Source of the DNA: Pseudofabraea citricarpa
Lineage: Eukaryota; Ascomycota; Leotiomycetes; Helotiales; Dermateaceae
NCBI GenBank assembly: GCA_029641185.1
Contig: JAPWGK010000007.1
Span: forward strand, 930,001 to 994,000
Length of the DNA: 64,000 bases
Direction of reading: 5' to 3'
Shown here: positions 33,318 through 45,796 of the stretch, piece after piece
Numbering within the stretch: position 1 is the first letter of the stretch
Layout: every line of letters begins with the position of its first letter
Notes under the pieces: model-generated
What the model saw: only the letters and a program-made list of their open reading frames with translations
Databases searched by the model: none
What the model was told of the DNA's origin: nothing
Made by a program: the position numbers and the translations under genes

Positions 33318-35698
33318 ATGGACCATCGTAGGCATATACTGCCTTCCAGCTTCAACTCTACTCAGCTTCCACTGGATGACCCTGTTGTGCACTCAAGGGT
33401 AAGGCAACCTCTGTCAGACTCCGCTGGTAATGCCCAGCTTCATGCTCTGGCATCAGTAGGTCTATATCATGATAGTAAGGGTCTACAGCCTCGGGTCGAG
33501 AGACCAATCTATTCGATCCCAACAGTACCATCACAGCCTGCCAGGCACCCCGCCTCGAACTCCTTAGAGCTTCGTCGTCAGCACACACGACGCAGAAGAC
33601 AATACCGCCATAGCCGTAACCCCATCCAAGACTCAGCCCAGTATCAAGCATATCGTGCTCGCCAGATACGTGATGAGGCCTCGGAGAGTGACGCCAAATG
33701 GCCGGGGATTCTCGAAGATGCCTTCCTTGATGGTATGTATTCTTCCAATCACTTCCAAGGGTCCGTCTGCTAACACTTTCTAGCCCTCATCGATATTCCT
33801 CCTATGGGCCGTCGAAAGTTCTCCTTACGAGGCAAGCCTCACGGGCGGAACGAGCTGATCAAAGATTATCTCTGGATCGCCTATTGTCAAAGTCTACCAC
33901 CGGGCCAGGAGCCTGACAAGAGTATGGAACGGACAAGAAAGCAAGTATCTAGTCATATTCAGGTCCTAAAAGGATTCTTCAGAGAACACCCTGCATGTAA
34001 GAGGTTTTCAGCTTCTCTTTTCTGCCACTCAGCTGATCGTATCTAGTCGAGAGACTTTTCCCACCAAACAAGACACCCAAGAATGGGCTTGAGGACAATT
34101 TCAAATCAGATCCTTGCCTGAGAGCTCTTTCAGAAGGACGTCTACCCAGCAGGCGGCAAGAACAATATATGGAAATAAATCAGTTGATGCAGATCCCGAT
34201 AAGACCGGCCGCTTACTGGCTGTTAATCACATCAGAAATTCATCCCAACGACATCCATTGGAGGCTGAAGACCGAGACAGATCTTCAAAACGACAATGTT
34301 GTTCTTCACAAGTATACTGGCCTCTCAGAGATGAGACCACGTGCAAGTTTAGAGAGCATCCAAGATTGGCGAGCACGATGGCCATATCTAGCATCATTAC
34401 ATTCATCGGATGGCATTGGCTGTGATATCATTCATATGGAGGCGTCATTAAAACTGATGACTGACCATGCTCGCGGTGGTGCTGAACTTCTTTCGCGGAC
34501 AGAGATGACTCTGCACGGCACTGACCTGTCTGAGTGTATCTGGCAGTCAGTCACCACAATCCAAAAACCCGCTGAGCTCTATGGCCACAATGAGGATCCA
34601 CCTATGGCCGCCACTGTTTCTCCTGTCGAAATCTCAGCAGTGACTGCGAACAGCACCCGAATAAGATTGCAATTCCCTGCCAATGCCTGGGCACATGCGT
34701 TCACATGCCTGACGAACCTTCACCTCGAGTTTGAAGAGAATCGAAAGGCTGCATCCTATGGAGACAACAGCATCCGAGGACCAACAAAATCGGCTCGCGA
34801 GCTGGTTGATCAGATCTCTATGTACCAAGAGCTTCAATCTTCTCATCGTCCTGGAATGCCATTTATTCGTCGGGCCATCATTGTTTGGACATTCCAAAAA
34901 ACCAGAGGGGGCGAGCAGGGAACAACCAGCTGGCGTTACCTTGATGCTGCACCTCAGCGCAGCCTGATCATGTCACCTCCTCACACTAGCCATCATATCG
35001 CTGCTACAATGAATGAAAACTTTGGCAATTGGGCAGATTCGCCTATGAATCTCCAGACACCAAATATAATGGATCCATTCAGCGCAGGACTGGTTACTCC
35101 TCCACATACCGCGGGACTTCAGTCGCCATTTGGCTCAAACAATTACCTTCAACCCGGATCACAATATGACATGCCGCCCGAGCATCTTAGCTTCGTATCC
35201 GATGCCACTGCTGACAGCGAGTCAACTCTCGTTAACCATGATGCCACGACCAACATCGACAGCTTCTTGTCCAACCCTGCCGTCAATATCAATGATTATG
35301 ATCAAACGAACAACACTTGGCAGATACCATCAGCAGAATCATTCGATGCTGATCCTTCCTCTTGGGCGAACTACACTGTACCGTCTACAACTCCACAATT
35401 ACCTTGGGAATCTTCTCCCAAGCACAACCACACCTGGAACGATTCTCAGGAGAACACAAAACACACATGGGTCGATGACCCTAATTCACACGAGAAGCAC
35501 GACTGGAACTCAAACACTACAAGTCCAACGAAACATTATTCCGATCAGAACAACGAAAATGATCATGCGAAGAATTATGGTGATGTGGGGAGCATAAATC
35601 TACCTTCGATGAACGTAGGCGCTACCAAAAACCATCACCACAGCTGGGTTGGAAGCGACGGATTTGATTATGACCATTTGGCGAATCGCCTGAAGTAA
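33318..35698 (+). CDS. abaA: TEA/ATTS-domain transcription factor, AbaA-like, 759 aa
   Basis: Three exons: 33318-33732, 33784-33996 and 34047-35698, phases 1 and 1. The TEA DNA-binding domain spans the junctions: [41 protein letters not shown], then [17 protein letters not shown]. This recognition helix sequence is typical of AbaA, which binds CATTCY sites in the nucleus and drives phialide/conidium formation downstream of BrlA in Aspergillus. C-terminal to it come FERLFPPN, an [14 protein letters not shown] conserved region and a [10 protein letters not shown] segment also found in AbaA. The last 250 residues are disordered, rich in Asn, His, Ser and Thr. A developmental role in this organism is inference from the family. 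Classes outside the Eurotiomycetes also have this gene. Confidence 0.9.
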
Positions 35699-36438
35699 TG
35701 AAAATGGCTGCTTACGAAGAAAAAAAGAGAATGTATTTTTGTGGTTTTCGGTTGTGTAAGATGCAAGCCTTCTTTTGAGATCATTTGATGAGGAGTTTTT
35801 TTTTTCATTTATTTTCGAACTGGTTTTTAACATTCTTGGATGGGTTGGGATGAGGCTTAGAGGGTGTTTTTCAAAAAAGATTCTGATAGCCTCCTGGGAT
35901 GTGGCATTATACCAATAGCTCTTAATTCAATTCTACGTTCGAGGACGATTTACAAATTTCTACCAACACATTACTACCTACCTCTCCTGTCCACTGATCT
36001 CAAAACATGGAGAAAACATTCCTGGCTTGTTGACGTTGCCATGGCGCAAGATCGCTTGATCGATCTTCTGATTAGGTTTCTTAATTTGTGGATATCCCAC
36101 AAAGATCCAAATCAAGGCATACCTTCCGTTATCGTGTTTTTGTTTTTGCGGGTATCGGAATGACTTTCTAGTTACTCCATTCTTGGCGTTGATGGGACAA
36201 TTCCCTCGCGATATGATGCGGAATAACTTGCATCGCGAGCCGCTGGCACGTGCTGCGGTACAACATCACCCGAAGTCGGCTTGATGACACCATACAACAC
36301 CAGGCTCCAGACTGGAACTTTTGCCTCCTCATTGACTCATTTAGTAATAATCTAGACCCTATAAATCTCCCTCTTCATTCTTTACTTTCCCCCAAATTCC
36401 TCAGTCGTCCAAGCTAGAGGAGAAACCTAGACCACAGG
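35699..36438. other. Intergenic, 740 bp
   Basis: The abaA 3' flank and epimerase-like promoter. Poly-T at 35796-35805. No gene. Confidence 0.5.
36360..36366 (+). promoter_or_regulatory. TATA-like box of the epimerase-like gene
   Basis: TATAAAT lies 73-79 bp upstream of the ATG at 36439 and is followed by a CT-rich stretch, a normal fungal core promoter layout. Confidence 0.5.
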
Positions 36439-37695
36439 ATGACCAAGATTTTCTTGTATACAATCCCACCAAAAACACCGGTCTGATTCATGTGATAACT
36501 GATAGTGTGAAGAACAGGTGCCACGGGCTACATTGGCGGGAGCGTCCTTGCCACACTCAGGAAATCCCATCCGGATTTGGAGGTGCTAAGTCTTATTAGA
36601 TCAGAGTCTCAGAAAGCACCTCTCCAGACCAAGCTCCCAGGAGTGGGTGTCATTGTGGGTGATCTGGATGATTCTGATCTTATTGAGAAGCATAGCAGTG
36701 AGGCGGATATTGTCGTCAGTGAGTACTGTTCAGAAATGTTGGCAAGTTTTGTTTTTGAATGGTTAGCCAGATCTTGCTACGTCGAATCATATCAAGAGCG
36801 TGCAAGCAATAGTTCGTGGCCTCGAGACTCGTGAATCAGGAGGTATGTTATCATATCCTAGAATACCAAAAGGATTTATTGGACATGTTAACTGAGACCT
36901 GATAACAGGAACATTGCTCCAGATCTCTGGCGGCAGTATCCTCTCGCTCGCAGAAATCCAATCTGGTGCTTACGGAGAAGCCTCCGACGTAGTCCTCAAC
37001 GATGTAAGCGACATCTCTACGATCCGGAAACTAGCCAAGGAACATCCCAAAAGAGTCGTCGATAACTACGTCCTATCTCTCTCCTCAGAAAAGGTAAAAA
37101 CGGCCATTGTATGTCCGCCATGTATTTACGGTGTTGGCGACGGCCCCGTAAATCAGCGCAGTATACAGATCCCAGATCTCGTAAAAGCGATTTTGAAAGA
37201 GGGACATGGCCTCGTGCCTGGTGCTGGACTAAGCCGCTGGTCCACGGTGCATATACGCGATCTCAGTTCGTTGATCGTGAAGCTCGTTGAGCAAGCTGCG
37301 CTGAAGAAATTCGAGAACAGCGGGTGGAGCGAGAATGGATATTACTTTCCAGTCAATGGTGAAAAGGTATTTAGACAATCCATCTACCTACCCATAGATG
37401 ATCTTAAAATCACTAACTGAAGAACAAACAGAGTTGGGGTGAAGTCGCGAAGCTCATTTCACAGGGAGCGTACGACAAAGGTTATATCAAGAGCCTTGAT
37501 CTCGTGACAGCGGATAGAAAGAAAGCTGATGAGATTACTCCAAGTGGATCTGTTTTGTATGGTGTAAATGTTCGATTTACGACTACGCGAGCTAGAGATC
37601 TGTTGAATTGGAGTCCTGTCGAGCAATCGGTGGAAGTATCGATCACTGAGACGGTTGAAGAGGAAGCTGCTGCTTTGGGAATTAAATCTACATGA
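36439..37695 (+). CDS. NAD-dependent epimerase/dehydratase-like SDR, 338 aa
   Basis: Five exons: 36439-36455, 36513-36718, 36771-36842, 36909-37366 and 37432-37695; phases 2, 1, 1 and 0 agree. The first, 17-nt exon joins to give MTKIFLTGATGYIGG, the Rossmann NAD(P)-binding motif of extended SDRs. Later marks are GDLDDSDLI, a buried substrate-side segment and IVCPPCIYGVGDGP. The canonical catalytic YxxxK is not visible at the expected place; the region reads SGGSILSLAE then GAYGEA, so the enzyme may be an atypical SDR. A substrate cannot be named; nucleotide-sugar epimerase or aldehyde/ketone reductase activities are both possible. It is convergent with a 2OG-Fe(II) oxygenase, 211 bp apart. 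Confidence 0.85.
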
Positions 37696-37906
37696 ATGAA
37701 AATTGTCATTTTCTCATCGATTAAGTGTTACATGTTTTATTACTCAACTGAAACCCTCAGACTACTGGTAATATAACATTTTGTGTCTATGATCTCAGTA
37801 AGCCAAGTTAAAGTCACTCGGTAAAGTAGAGCAAGTAGTCATATTAAGCAAGGTATCAACACCATAAGTATACCATTCTCCACCCACAGACAAGCTTGAA
37901 ACGATT

Positions 37907-39067
37907 CTATGCATAGGTCCCTTCGAGCCTCCGTCTCAGATGCTCCCCTGCAGTAACCGGCTCACATCCTACATACCCTTTTCTCTCGAGTACATTCAAG
38001 AACTCCCCCTTCTCAACATCGCCCATCGGTTCTAGAAGCACGTCCTCATCCGGCTGCACAAAAAACGGAATACTATACCTTGCAACAGCCTCTCCTTCTA
38101 TCTTCGGAAAGACCACTCTATGCACTGTACTGCGTAATCTACCAGCGGTCCAGAATTCTAACGCATCGCCGATATTCACCACAATGGCGCTTGGAAGAGG
38201 AGGAATGTCAATCCAGGTTTCCGTGTCAGTTTGAAGGACTTGTAGCCCGCCTTTGTCATGAGGCTGTTGTATAAGCAGCGTGATAGATCCGTAGTCGCTG
38301 TGGGTACCGGCTCTTGTATCTACAGACTCGCTGTCTATTTGCCCATTGCGGGATGCGTAATCTGGGGATAAGGCGCTTATGTTCAGAGCTGGATAGTGGA
38401 GGAGTCGCATTCTATTGCCTAAACCATCGTGATGCTTGGAAAGATAATTTGGTTCGAGCTGCGGAATGTCAAACATTTTGCAAACACAGCTTTTCCTCGG
38501 TGGAGAAAGAACTTTCTTACATGCAGTCCAATGGCTAATCCTTCTAGTATGACCTTAGAAAGATCTTCACACGCGCTATAAAACCCAGCTAGGGTTGATC
38601 GCTTATCCTCGAGGATTTGAGGGAGCGGCTGTGCTTGCTCTGATGCTGGGTTCCGGAGGTAGAAAGATTCTTTGAGATCCCCGTCCCCTTTGCCAGAGAG
38701 TCTGTATTCGTACTTAGTAAAAGTATATCAAATTGTGGATCGCTTCAATATACCGCTCATCACCAATCCCAGTATATCCCTGCATCATATCAGGATCAAA
38801 CCCCATGAATGATTCTTTGTCATAGAAGAGAAAGGAAGTATCACTCACTATTCCTCCACTACCGCTCGCAAACTTAGCTTTATCATGCTTCGCAGTCTCT
38901 TGGAAAAAGCGTTGAGAAATCCCAAAGGTTGCACGGATCTGCTCGTTGGAAATATTGTGACCTGTAATGTAGAAGAAACCTAGCTCTTGACTGACTCTTA
39001 CGAGCTCGTCGCCCAATTCTTGAGCGGAGATGAAGGATTTCAGGTCGATAATAGGAAGAGCGAGCAT
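37907..39067 (-). CDS. 2-oxoglutarate/Fe(II)-dependent oxygenase (IPNS-like), 348 aa
   Basis: Three exons: 38754-39067, 38521-38701 and 37907-38458, phases 2 and 0. The N-terminal DIOX_N region begins LPIIDLKSF and has LGFFYITGHNI. The double-stranded beta-helix shows the iron ligands: His and Asp in GTHSDYGSITLL, the distal His in STVHRV, and the 2OG-binding Arg in RYSIPFF. A HDGLGNRMRLLHYP segment is typical of the fungal isopenicillin N synthase-like group. These cytosolic enzymes oxidise small molecules (flavonoid-like, thymine or gibberellin-type chemistry); the substrate here is unknown. The convergent epimerase-like SDR next door could belong to the same pathway, but no backbone gene is nearby. 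Confidence 0.9.
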
Positions 39068-39677
39068 TGTGAAGTTGGGGGTTGGCAGATATGGTTGCTG
39101 TTCGTGTTATTACAACGTGAGAGTGAGGGAGATTGGATATAGTGGTATATTGCTAGATCCAGGTGAACAAGGATAAACAGGTGTCCAATACCAGAGACTG
39201 TCAAGGTAGAGAAGTGGTTTTATCCTGTACTCGTAATATATTCTGTTTGATGATCACTTGTCGTGTGAGATAGGAATGATCGGCGCTAAAATGTTGGCTG
39301 CAGCACTAGCGATAAGATAGATATCAAGGGAGATAGAAAGACTAGCCGGTCTGCTTGATAGATAGCAGCACAAACTTTCTTGGTTACTACGAAGTGTCTA
39401 ACGATTCGGTGGTATTTGATAATCTTGAGAGTGTTTATATTCTTAAAATTATTGAACCACTTAAAACATAATAGCTCTACCGGCAAATAAGGCCAACTTT
39501 TGCTTTCAGAATGTGATAAGTAGGTATGTGGGCTTATGTCTCTAGTCACAGAATAGCAATTTAATAGCCACGCATCAATTCGAACTCAAAAAGCATCAAA
39601 GTCTAATATCGAAAATCGATTTGTTTCTAGTATATTTCTATCTGCCCACTTTTTGTTGCAATTTATTTCGAGGCCCC
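39068..39677. other. Intergenic, 610 bp
   Basis: The oxygenase promoter side and HsbA-like 3' flank. AT-rich, no gene, no repeat noted. Confidence 0.5.
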
Positions 39678-40309
39678 TCAGTCAGAGTCATCCTCTCCCT
39701 CAGCTGCGTCCTCTCCTCCCTTGGAATCCGCAAAAGCAGCAGCGGCTTTATCGAAAGCAGCCTTTCGGCGGGTTTCAAGAGCCTCTGCATCTCCCTTCAT
39801 ACTTGCTGGTGCCTTCTCAAGCATTATCTTAGAAAGCTCCACTCCTGCCTCTTGATTCTTGGCCATGTTCTTCTTGACCAAACCTATATTGTAACGAGAA
39901 TCAGCTTGACTCTTTTCTGGAAATCAAGTACCAAAAGATACTCTGACTTACCACCAACGTGCAATTTTTCAAAGGTTGCCTTGTTTTGAACCAGAAGGTC
40001 GAGTTGCGTCTCAGTCAAATCGACAATGTGCTTCATTTTCTCAAGGATCTTGGCGCTTTCCTCATCAGTTGGGGTGACACCCTTTATCTAGTCAGCTTTT
40101 CATTCCTCTTGAATCTCTATAGCAAAGTGATGATTTCAACATACATCATACTCCTTCACACCCTTTTTGATGGTTGATGAGATGGAATTGCTCTTGCGAC
40201 CGAGTTTGATAGCATCTCCCATCGACATTGCATCTCCCTTAGCGGCGATCTTGTTTGACTTTGTGAGCTTTCGCTCGATAGCATCGACATTCTTTTGAAC
40301 TTTATCCAT
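39678..40309 (-). CDS. Small HsbA-like helical protein, 166 aa
   Basis: Three exons: 40145-40309, 39952-40081 and 39678-39883, phases 0 and 1. The product is strongly helical and Lys/Ala/Glu-rich. Its pattern (VTPTDEESAKILEKM, then DLTETQLDLLVQNKATFEKL, then LSKIMLEKAP and AAFDKAAAAF) fits the hydrophobic-surface-binding protein A family, but there is no signal peptide where the secreted family has one. The C-terminus is acidic (GGEDAAEGEDDSD). It may be a cytoplasmic relative or a structural small protein; function unknown. A TATA-like TATAAAG lies about 95 bp upstream. I infer this relation by eye from the pattern of helices. Confidence 0.8.
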
Positions 40310-41263
40310 CTTGTCGACTATTTATAAATATGTTGGGCTTTTCTGGAGTTGTCTCTTGTATGAGTGAAGGGTGATTGTGTTAATCCGAGGAGCAAGTCGC
40401 AGCCTTTATAATGTATTCGTCGTGTCCAAGACGGTGGCAACTACAGCCCCATCCATAGTCTCTTACACGCCATAACATGAAATGCCGATTACTGACAGTT
40501 GAGGCACGATGAAGTGGCGCCTATAGCATTGTAGACGACGAGTACACAGCCGATGCGAGCGGTGCTGGTGACGGCAATCGACCCAGATAAGGCCCTTAGA
40601 ATGTATGCCTGCCTAGGTATACTACTGGAATTCCATGCGATAGGGTGATAAACTGCGGGGTTAGCTAGAAGCTGGATCCTTAACTACATATGTTTCGTTC
40701 ATGCCATAAAACATATGTCTCGCTTAAGCTTCAGCTAGAGTTCCGTCAATATCAGAGCGGGTTATGCCGAGGTAAAGGGAGCTTGAGCCACTTTCTCCAA
40801 AGTATCAGGTCTATTTCAGAACCTTGAAAGAAAAAATCTGACAGCTTTGTACCTTGAGATAAGACAAGGCAGATTTTTGAGTGTTGCTGTGACTTCGCCA
40901 GGTCGAGAAAGAAGTCGTTTTTTTCATGAACGGTGGCAATTCTCTTGCCTGCTAAACGATTTTAGAATGAAGTCTACTATGACAATGAGAATTCATTACG
41001 ACTTACATCTTCCTTTATTTCTGAAAAGATAACGGGACAGCATTACTTATAGATGACGTAAATCTTGTACTGAACTGGACTTAAGATTAGTAACAAGGCA
41101 CAAGCCACAGGTTACCGGCTCCTCATCCAGTTAGAGGCAGTTTCAAAGTTGAAAATGGAAACCAGAGGCGCTACTCCGACTACACTTTTATTCTTTCTTA
41201 TAGTAGAATTGCTATTACTAAAATGGCATAGCATTCAATCTTAGGAGGATCTTAGAACACTCA
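40310..41263. other. Intergenic, 950 bp
   Basis: Contains the HsbA-like promoter and the amidohydrolase 3' flank. No gene is supported. Confidence 0.5.
40404..40410 (-). promoter_or_regulatory. TATA-like box of the HsbA-like gene
   Basis: TATAAAG on the minus strand, 95-101 bp upstream of the ATG at 40309. Confidence 0.45.
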
Positions 41264-44178
41264 TCAGAATATAGATACTTTGTTCTGACTTCCCACAGCC
41301 TTGACTCTCGATCCAATTTCCAAAGGATTGCCTTCAAACACAACAAACTCGTCATCCAAAGCCTTGATGCCAAGGATCTTCTCGAAATTCTTCCCGACCA
41401 AGCCCAGAGCATCCGATTCACTCAGCTTGCCTCCACTATTCTTATAGGCAATACCTGCTAGCAGTGACAGATCACGCACCTCCCAGGTTTCACCCTCAGT
41501 TGTGCCTATCGCCGTCAAAACGCCAGCATCAACGAGTGCATCAATCACAGTGCCATTGGTTAATGGTGCTCCCGTCAATGAACGTCTCTGATCCCAAGAT
41601 ACCGAGTAGGCAAGGAGAGGTGCGACGACAACACTAACTTGAGCAGCAGCAATTTCCTTAGCGACAAGATGAGCCTCGGCAGCTCCAAGGAGTACTAAGT
41701 TGATCTTTCCAGATCGGATATTGCTGATAAAGTCACTTGCTTTGATAGCAGCTTCTACCTCTGACTTGACACGTAGTATGGCCGCAATAGTATCGGCACT
41801 GTGGACTGTAATGACGAGTGGGATATCCCCTGCAACAGCTCTTTTCAGATATGCAGCCTCAGAATATGTATCGGAGATAGTCTCGTTAGAGGTAACGGCT
41901 TTGAGAAGGCTTTCCCGAAATGCGCCCACGGCACTGGAGATCGATGGAGTCTTCCCTTGCTTTGCTGCATCACTGAGAGTATAATGTAGAGCAACCTCCT
42001 CATCCCAAACAGCATTTTTCTCGAGAGGGTGCGTCGCACCAGTCAAAAAGCCAACACTTATGCCTCGATGACCACCACCTCTGAAGACTGGAGCGGATAT
42101 CGCTTTGGTGACGCCATGGGCGAAGGATGCATGTAGATGTTTACCTCCCAGCTGTAAACCATCGACAGCTCGGCTAAATGCTTCGTTACTATCAGCACCA
42201 TTCTGAGTCGATTGTTCCGGAGAAATTTCCGTCAGACCAAGTTCAGATCCAAATCCTGTAAATGGTAACGACAAGTACCCATTCTTCAAGGCAATAGCTT
42301 CAGCCCCAGCGTGAGAAGCAATACTAATTTCAGAAGTGCAAATACCACTGCAGATTATTTTACCGTCCCGAACAACAACATTGCCTGCATTTTCATTCGT
42401 GCCAAAAGTCTGCTCGGACCCTGGAATCAAATTTTGAGATAATCCAATGAAGATAACGTCGGTTTTAATAGTTGCTGTTTCCTTGATCTCGGCTCCAAGG
42501 GACTTGTCTGGAACGATAGGTTGACTGAGAGGCTTGTCCAAAATGACGGCATCTGGGAACTGAGATGTACCATCAATCCAGACTTGCACTGGCGTAGCTC
42601 CAACGCTCAATGGATCACTGTCCCATACAACAATATCAGCATCAAAACCGCTCTTAATCTTGCCAATTCTCTCGCCCATTCCCAAAAGTTCTGCTGGAGC
42701 AGATGTCACACTGGACAAAGCAGCGTGGTAGGGAAGTCCGTATCCATAAGCCTTGGCAGCCTCAAAGACTACATGCTGTGCATTGAGTACCGGATTGTCG
42801 CTGACATAAACAGGAGTAATATCATTGTCATACAGAATTTTGCCTGCTTGCTCAGATCCAGTGTATGATTCGACTTTATAGTACATATTGTCGGCGAACA
42901 GCGCAGCAGCGGGTGCTCTGCCACCCCATGCTCGTTTAAGAATCTATTTTCATGTTCATTAATGCAAATCAATAAATTTTGATCGAATTTGTAACATACC
43001 TCTGGAACCAAATAAGTTTGGTGAGCGTGATGGAAAGCTCGAACTGGAAATTGGAACTCATTTGTGTGATCAACAAATGCCTCGAGGTCTGCAACAGTAT
43101 AACAATGCGTGTTGATATGTACCTGACCACGTAACGCAGCCCCAAGAGACTCCCATTTCAACTCCTGGGGAAGGTATGTCTTCATATTTTCAACTCCAAT
43201 TGAAGCTGCTGCACTACACCAATCATCCTGCGCCGTAACAAGAGACCTTGCTTCTTCAAAAGCGTGTCTGAAATACCAAGACTCGCCCAGCCTGCTAAAG
43301 GGGCCATGGTCATGACCAACCTCTCCATAAATATTCTTAGCATTCTCTCCACATGCCATCTTCATGAAGCGCCAATTCTGCTCTGGATCTGCCAGCAAAT
43401 CCTTGGGACCAATTTCAGAGCGGCCATCTTTCTTTCCAACGGCATGCTTAATGATATAAGCTTCTCCGCCAATATTGTTGCCGGATCCAGGTAAAACCAA
43501 AGAAGTTGTCACACCACCTGATTTGATAACTTGGAGTTGCGGATCCAGAGGATCTAATCCATCAATCGACCTGACATAGGGAGTGATATCCGAAGAAAGT
43601 TCGTTTCCATCAGAACCACCTCTGAGAGTTGGTAGCGGGTAAACACCGGTGTGACTATGCATATCCACAACTCCAGCTGTCAACTGTCGGCCTTCTGCAT
43701 TCCAAATCTGGTAGTCTTTTGGTAATTTCTCCTCTGGTATCTCTGGTGCTACTTCAATTATGAGGCCGTTTTCCAATAAAACGTCTGACTTGATCCAACT
43801 ATATCCCTTGCCAGCACGTGCCTCTTCAGCGGTTGTGCCTGGCAATGGCTCCCCAACCCAAACAGTAGCATTGCGTATCAAGGTTGGCTTATGACCATCA
43901 ATGTATCGAGCATTCCGATCCCGAGGACCACTGGGGTCTTTTGGTTTGTGCTGTAGTTTTGCGCATGTGGCGAGATTTTGTTGGAGACGTTCAACAGAGA
44001 GAAGCGTTGAGCGATTCGACTTGTCAGTCCTCAATTGAACCCATTGCGAGTAGGCCACGAAGATGAGACACCCAAGAGCAACAAGCTTCAAAGCGCGAGT
44101 TCTTCGGATACGGCGCTGTGGTCTAACAGCACTCAGCTCATCCACAGGGCTGTACTGAGGGAGGCCGTCCTTCTCCAT
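41264..44178 (-). CDS. Membrane-anchored amidohydrolase family protein, 952 aa
   Basis: Two exons, 43000-44178 and 41264-42943, with a 56-nt intron in phase 0. I start at ATG 44178 (MEKDGLPQYS); upstream codons look like leader. Residues 28-46 form one hydrophobic helix, giving a type II anchor after a basic stretch (RRIRRTRALK). The amidohydrolase entry motif VVDMHSHTGVYP (HxH at 174 and 176) follows. A second metal-dependent-like region in the C-terminal half includes PAELLGMGERIGKIKSGFD and DIVVWDSDPLS, the composite-domain end of imidazolonepropionase-like enzymes. A further 350 residues follow with a second SGK-type beta region, which is longer than bacterial relatives. Substrate unknown. 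Fungal members of this long form are widespread and annotated as amidohydrolase 1. Confidence 0.88.
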
Positions 44179-45796
44179 AGTCGTGTGATACGTAATAGCA
44201 ATTCGCCTCAACGAAGTGTTCCGTACCTGGATCTGAGAATAAGGGCTAAAGATGACAGGGCGTGGTTTCTTATAAGGTTTTGTAATGAGCACTGGATTTC
44301 AATACATTATGGTATCATCGTCGATCCGCCCACTTCTGCCCAAATGCAGAAGGTCGGTGACTCGGGAAAGATAACAGTCGCAATTGACGTTGCGCCATGA
44401 CCATGTCACGTGAGCACGTGCTGTCGTCACTTCGAATGCAAGTTTACATTAATGTGAAGGAGCTAAATGGCTCGAGTGTTATTCATAAGTGGCTTAAAAA
44501 TGAGTCATATTATGCTTAGCGCTGTACTGGATACTCTTATTGTCAACTAACTATCAATTGTCTAGACCTCTTAGTACTTAAAAGCGAATGTATAGTTTAG
44601 CGAGAGATGTTTCGAATCCTCAATCAGATAGCTCTTCAGTAGATGAAAATGAAAGTCTGAAAACTCTTAGAAGAAATAACTCAGAAGCTAAGTATCATCC
44701 CGCTTAGGGGTATACCCTGATTACGTAAAGCATTATATATGAAAGGCGAGTTTTAGGAAAGGAATAGGGATCGTTATCGATTCGAAAACATTTCTAAGTG
44801 GGTTTACCTCTTAACTATATCAATATTTTTGCGATAAACTAATTCTCAAGGCTATCTACTGCTTCAATAACTTTCAATATTCATAATTAAAGATGCGAAG
44901 TATTTTAGACCCAGTTTGTCCTTTCCATAGACTATGCGAAGAATCTTGAGAGGAAAAGGGAACACAGGGAGGACAATTGGAATTTCCTTCTATTTTAATA
45001 GCATTGTAGTCCACTTTCATATCATTTATGGGATACGAAACCTAACCAACCAGCAAAATCTTCAAGTTAAATAAGAAGTTTGAAGTAACAGAAGGAGACA
45101 GTTGTGTAAGTGCTTGATCTGGTAGTTGTAAGAAGGAATGTAGATTCATGTCTACAGAAAGTGACTAGAGGCTAATATAAGTCTGTGAGGTTACTTCGGA
45201 GGACTACTCTCATAAGGGATAAATGACTACTCAGGTAGAATGGAAAGCGACCACCGAGCCAGCTTAGTTAGCATCTAGCCCATCGCTTATCCAGCCTCGC
45301 CCCAATGACCAATTTTAGACGAGGACTCGAAGGTGTTGACAGTGATTATTAACCATCAAGCAGATTGTTGCTAGAAGCGTTTCAGATATAATTTAATTTG
45401 AGTGACTCAGTAATACTGTGTGATTACACTCTGAGCCTGGAGGTAATAATAAGTATAGAACTGCTTCTTAACAACCCAGTGCTTTCAAGTGATCTTAATA
45501 ATCCGTGGTATTGTTAAGTGGACACGCTAACATTCTTATATGGCATCAAATTTAATTCTCAAAGCTAAGTTAAAAATCAACTTCGCAGAATCATTGGACA
45601 ATTGATTAAAAATGAGCTGAGTAATCTAGGGTAAATTCCATTAGTTTTGACAGTAGTGCCAGCAAAACGGAAACAAATCAATTTTAGCAAGATTTGAACT
45701 CTATTTTAACACACTCACTTCATTGAGAAGATAGTACTTTAGGCGCCTACTACTCAGATCCTTGTTGTTGCCATCTAAAATTGGTTAAATAAAACT
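44179..45796. other. AT-rich gene-free region, 1.6 kb
   Basis: Very AT-rich from about 44450 with no open frames worth noting. It could be a degraded repeat, but I see no recognisable element ends. Confidence 0.5.
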
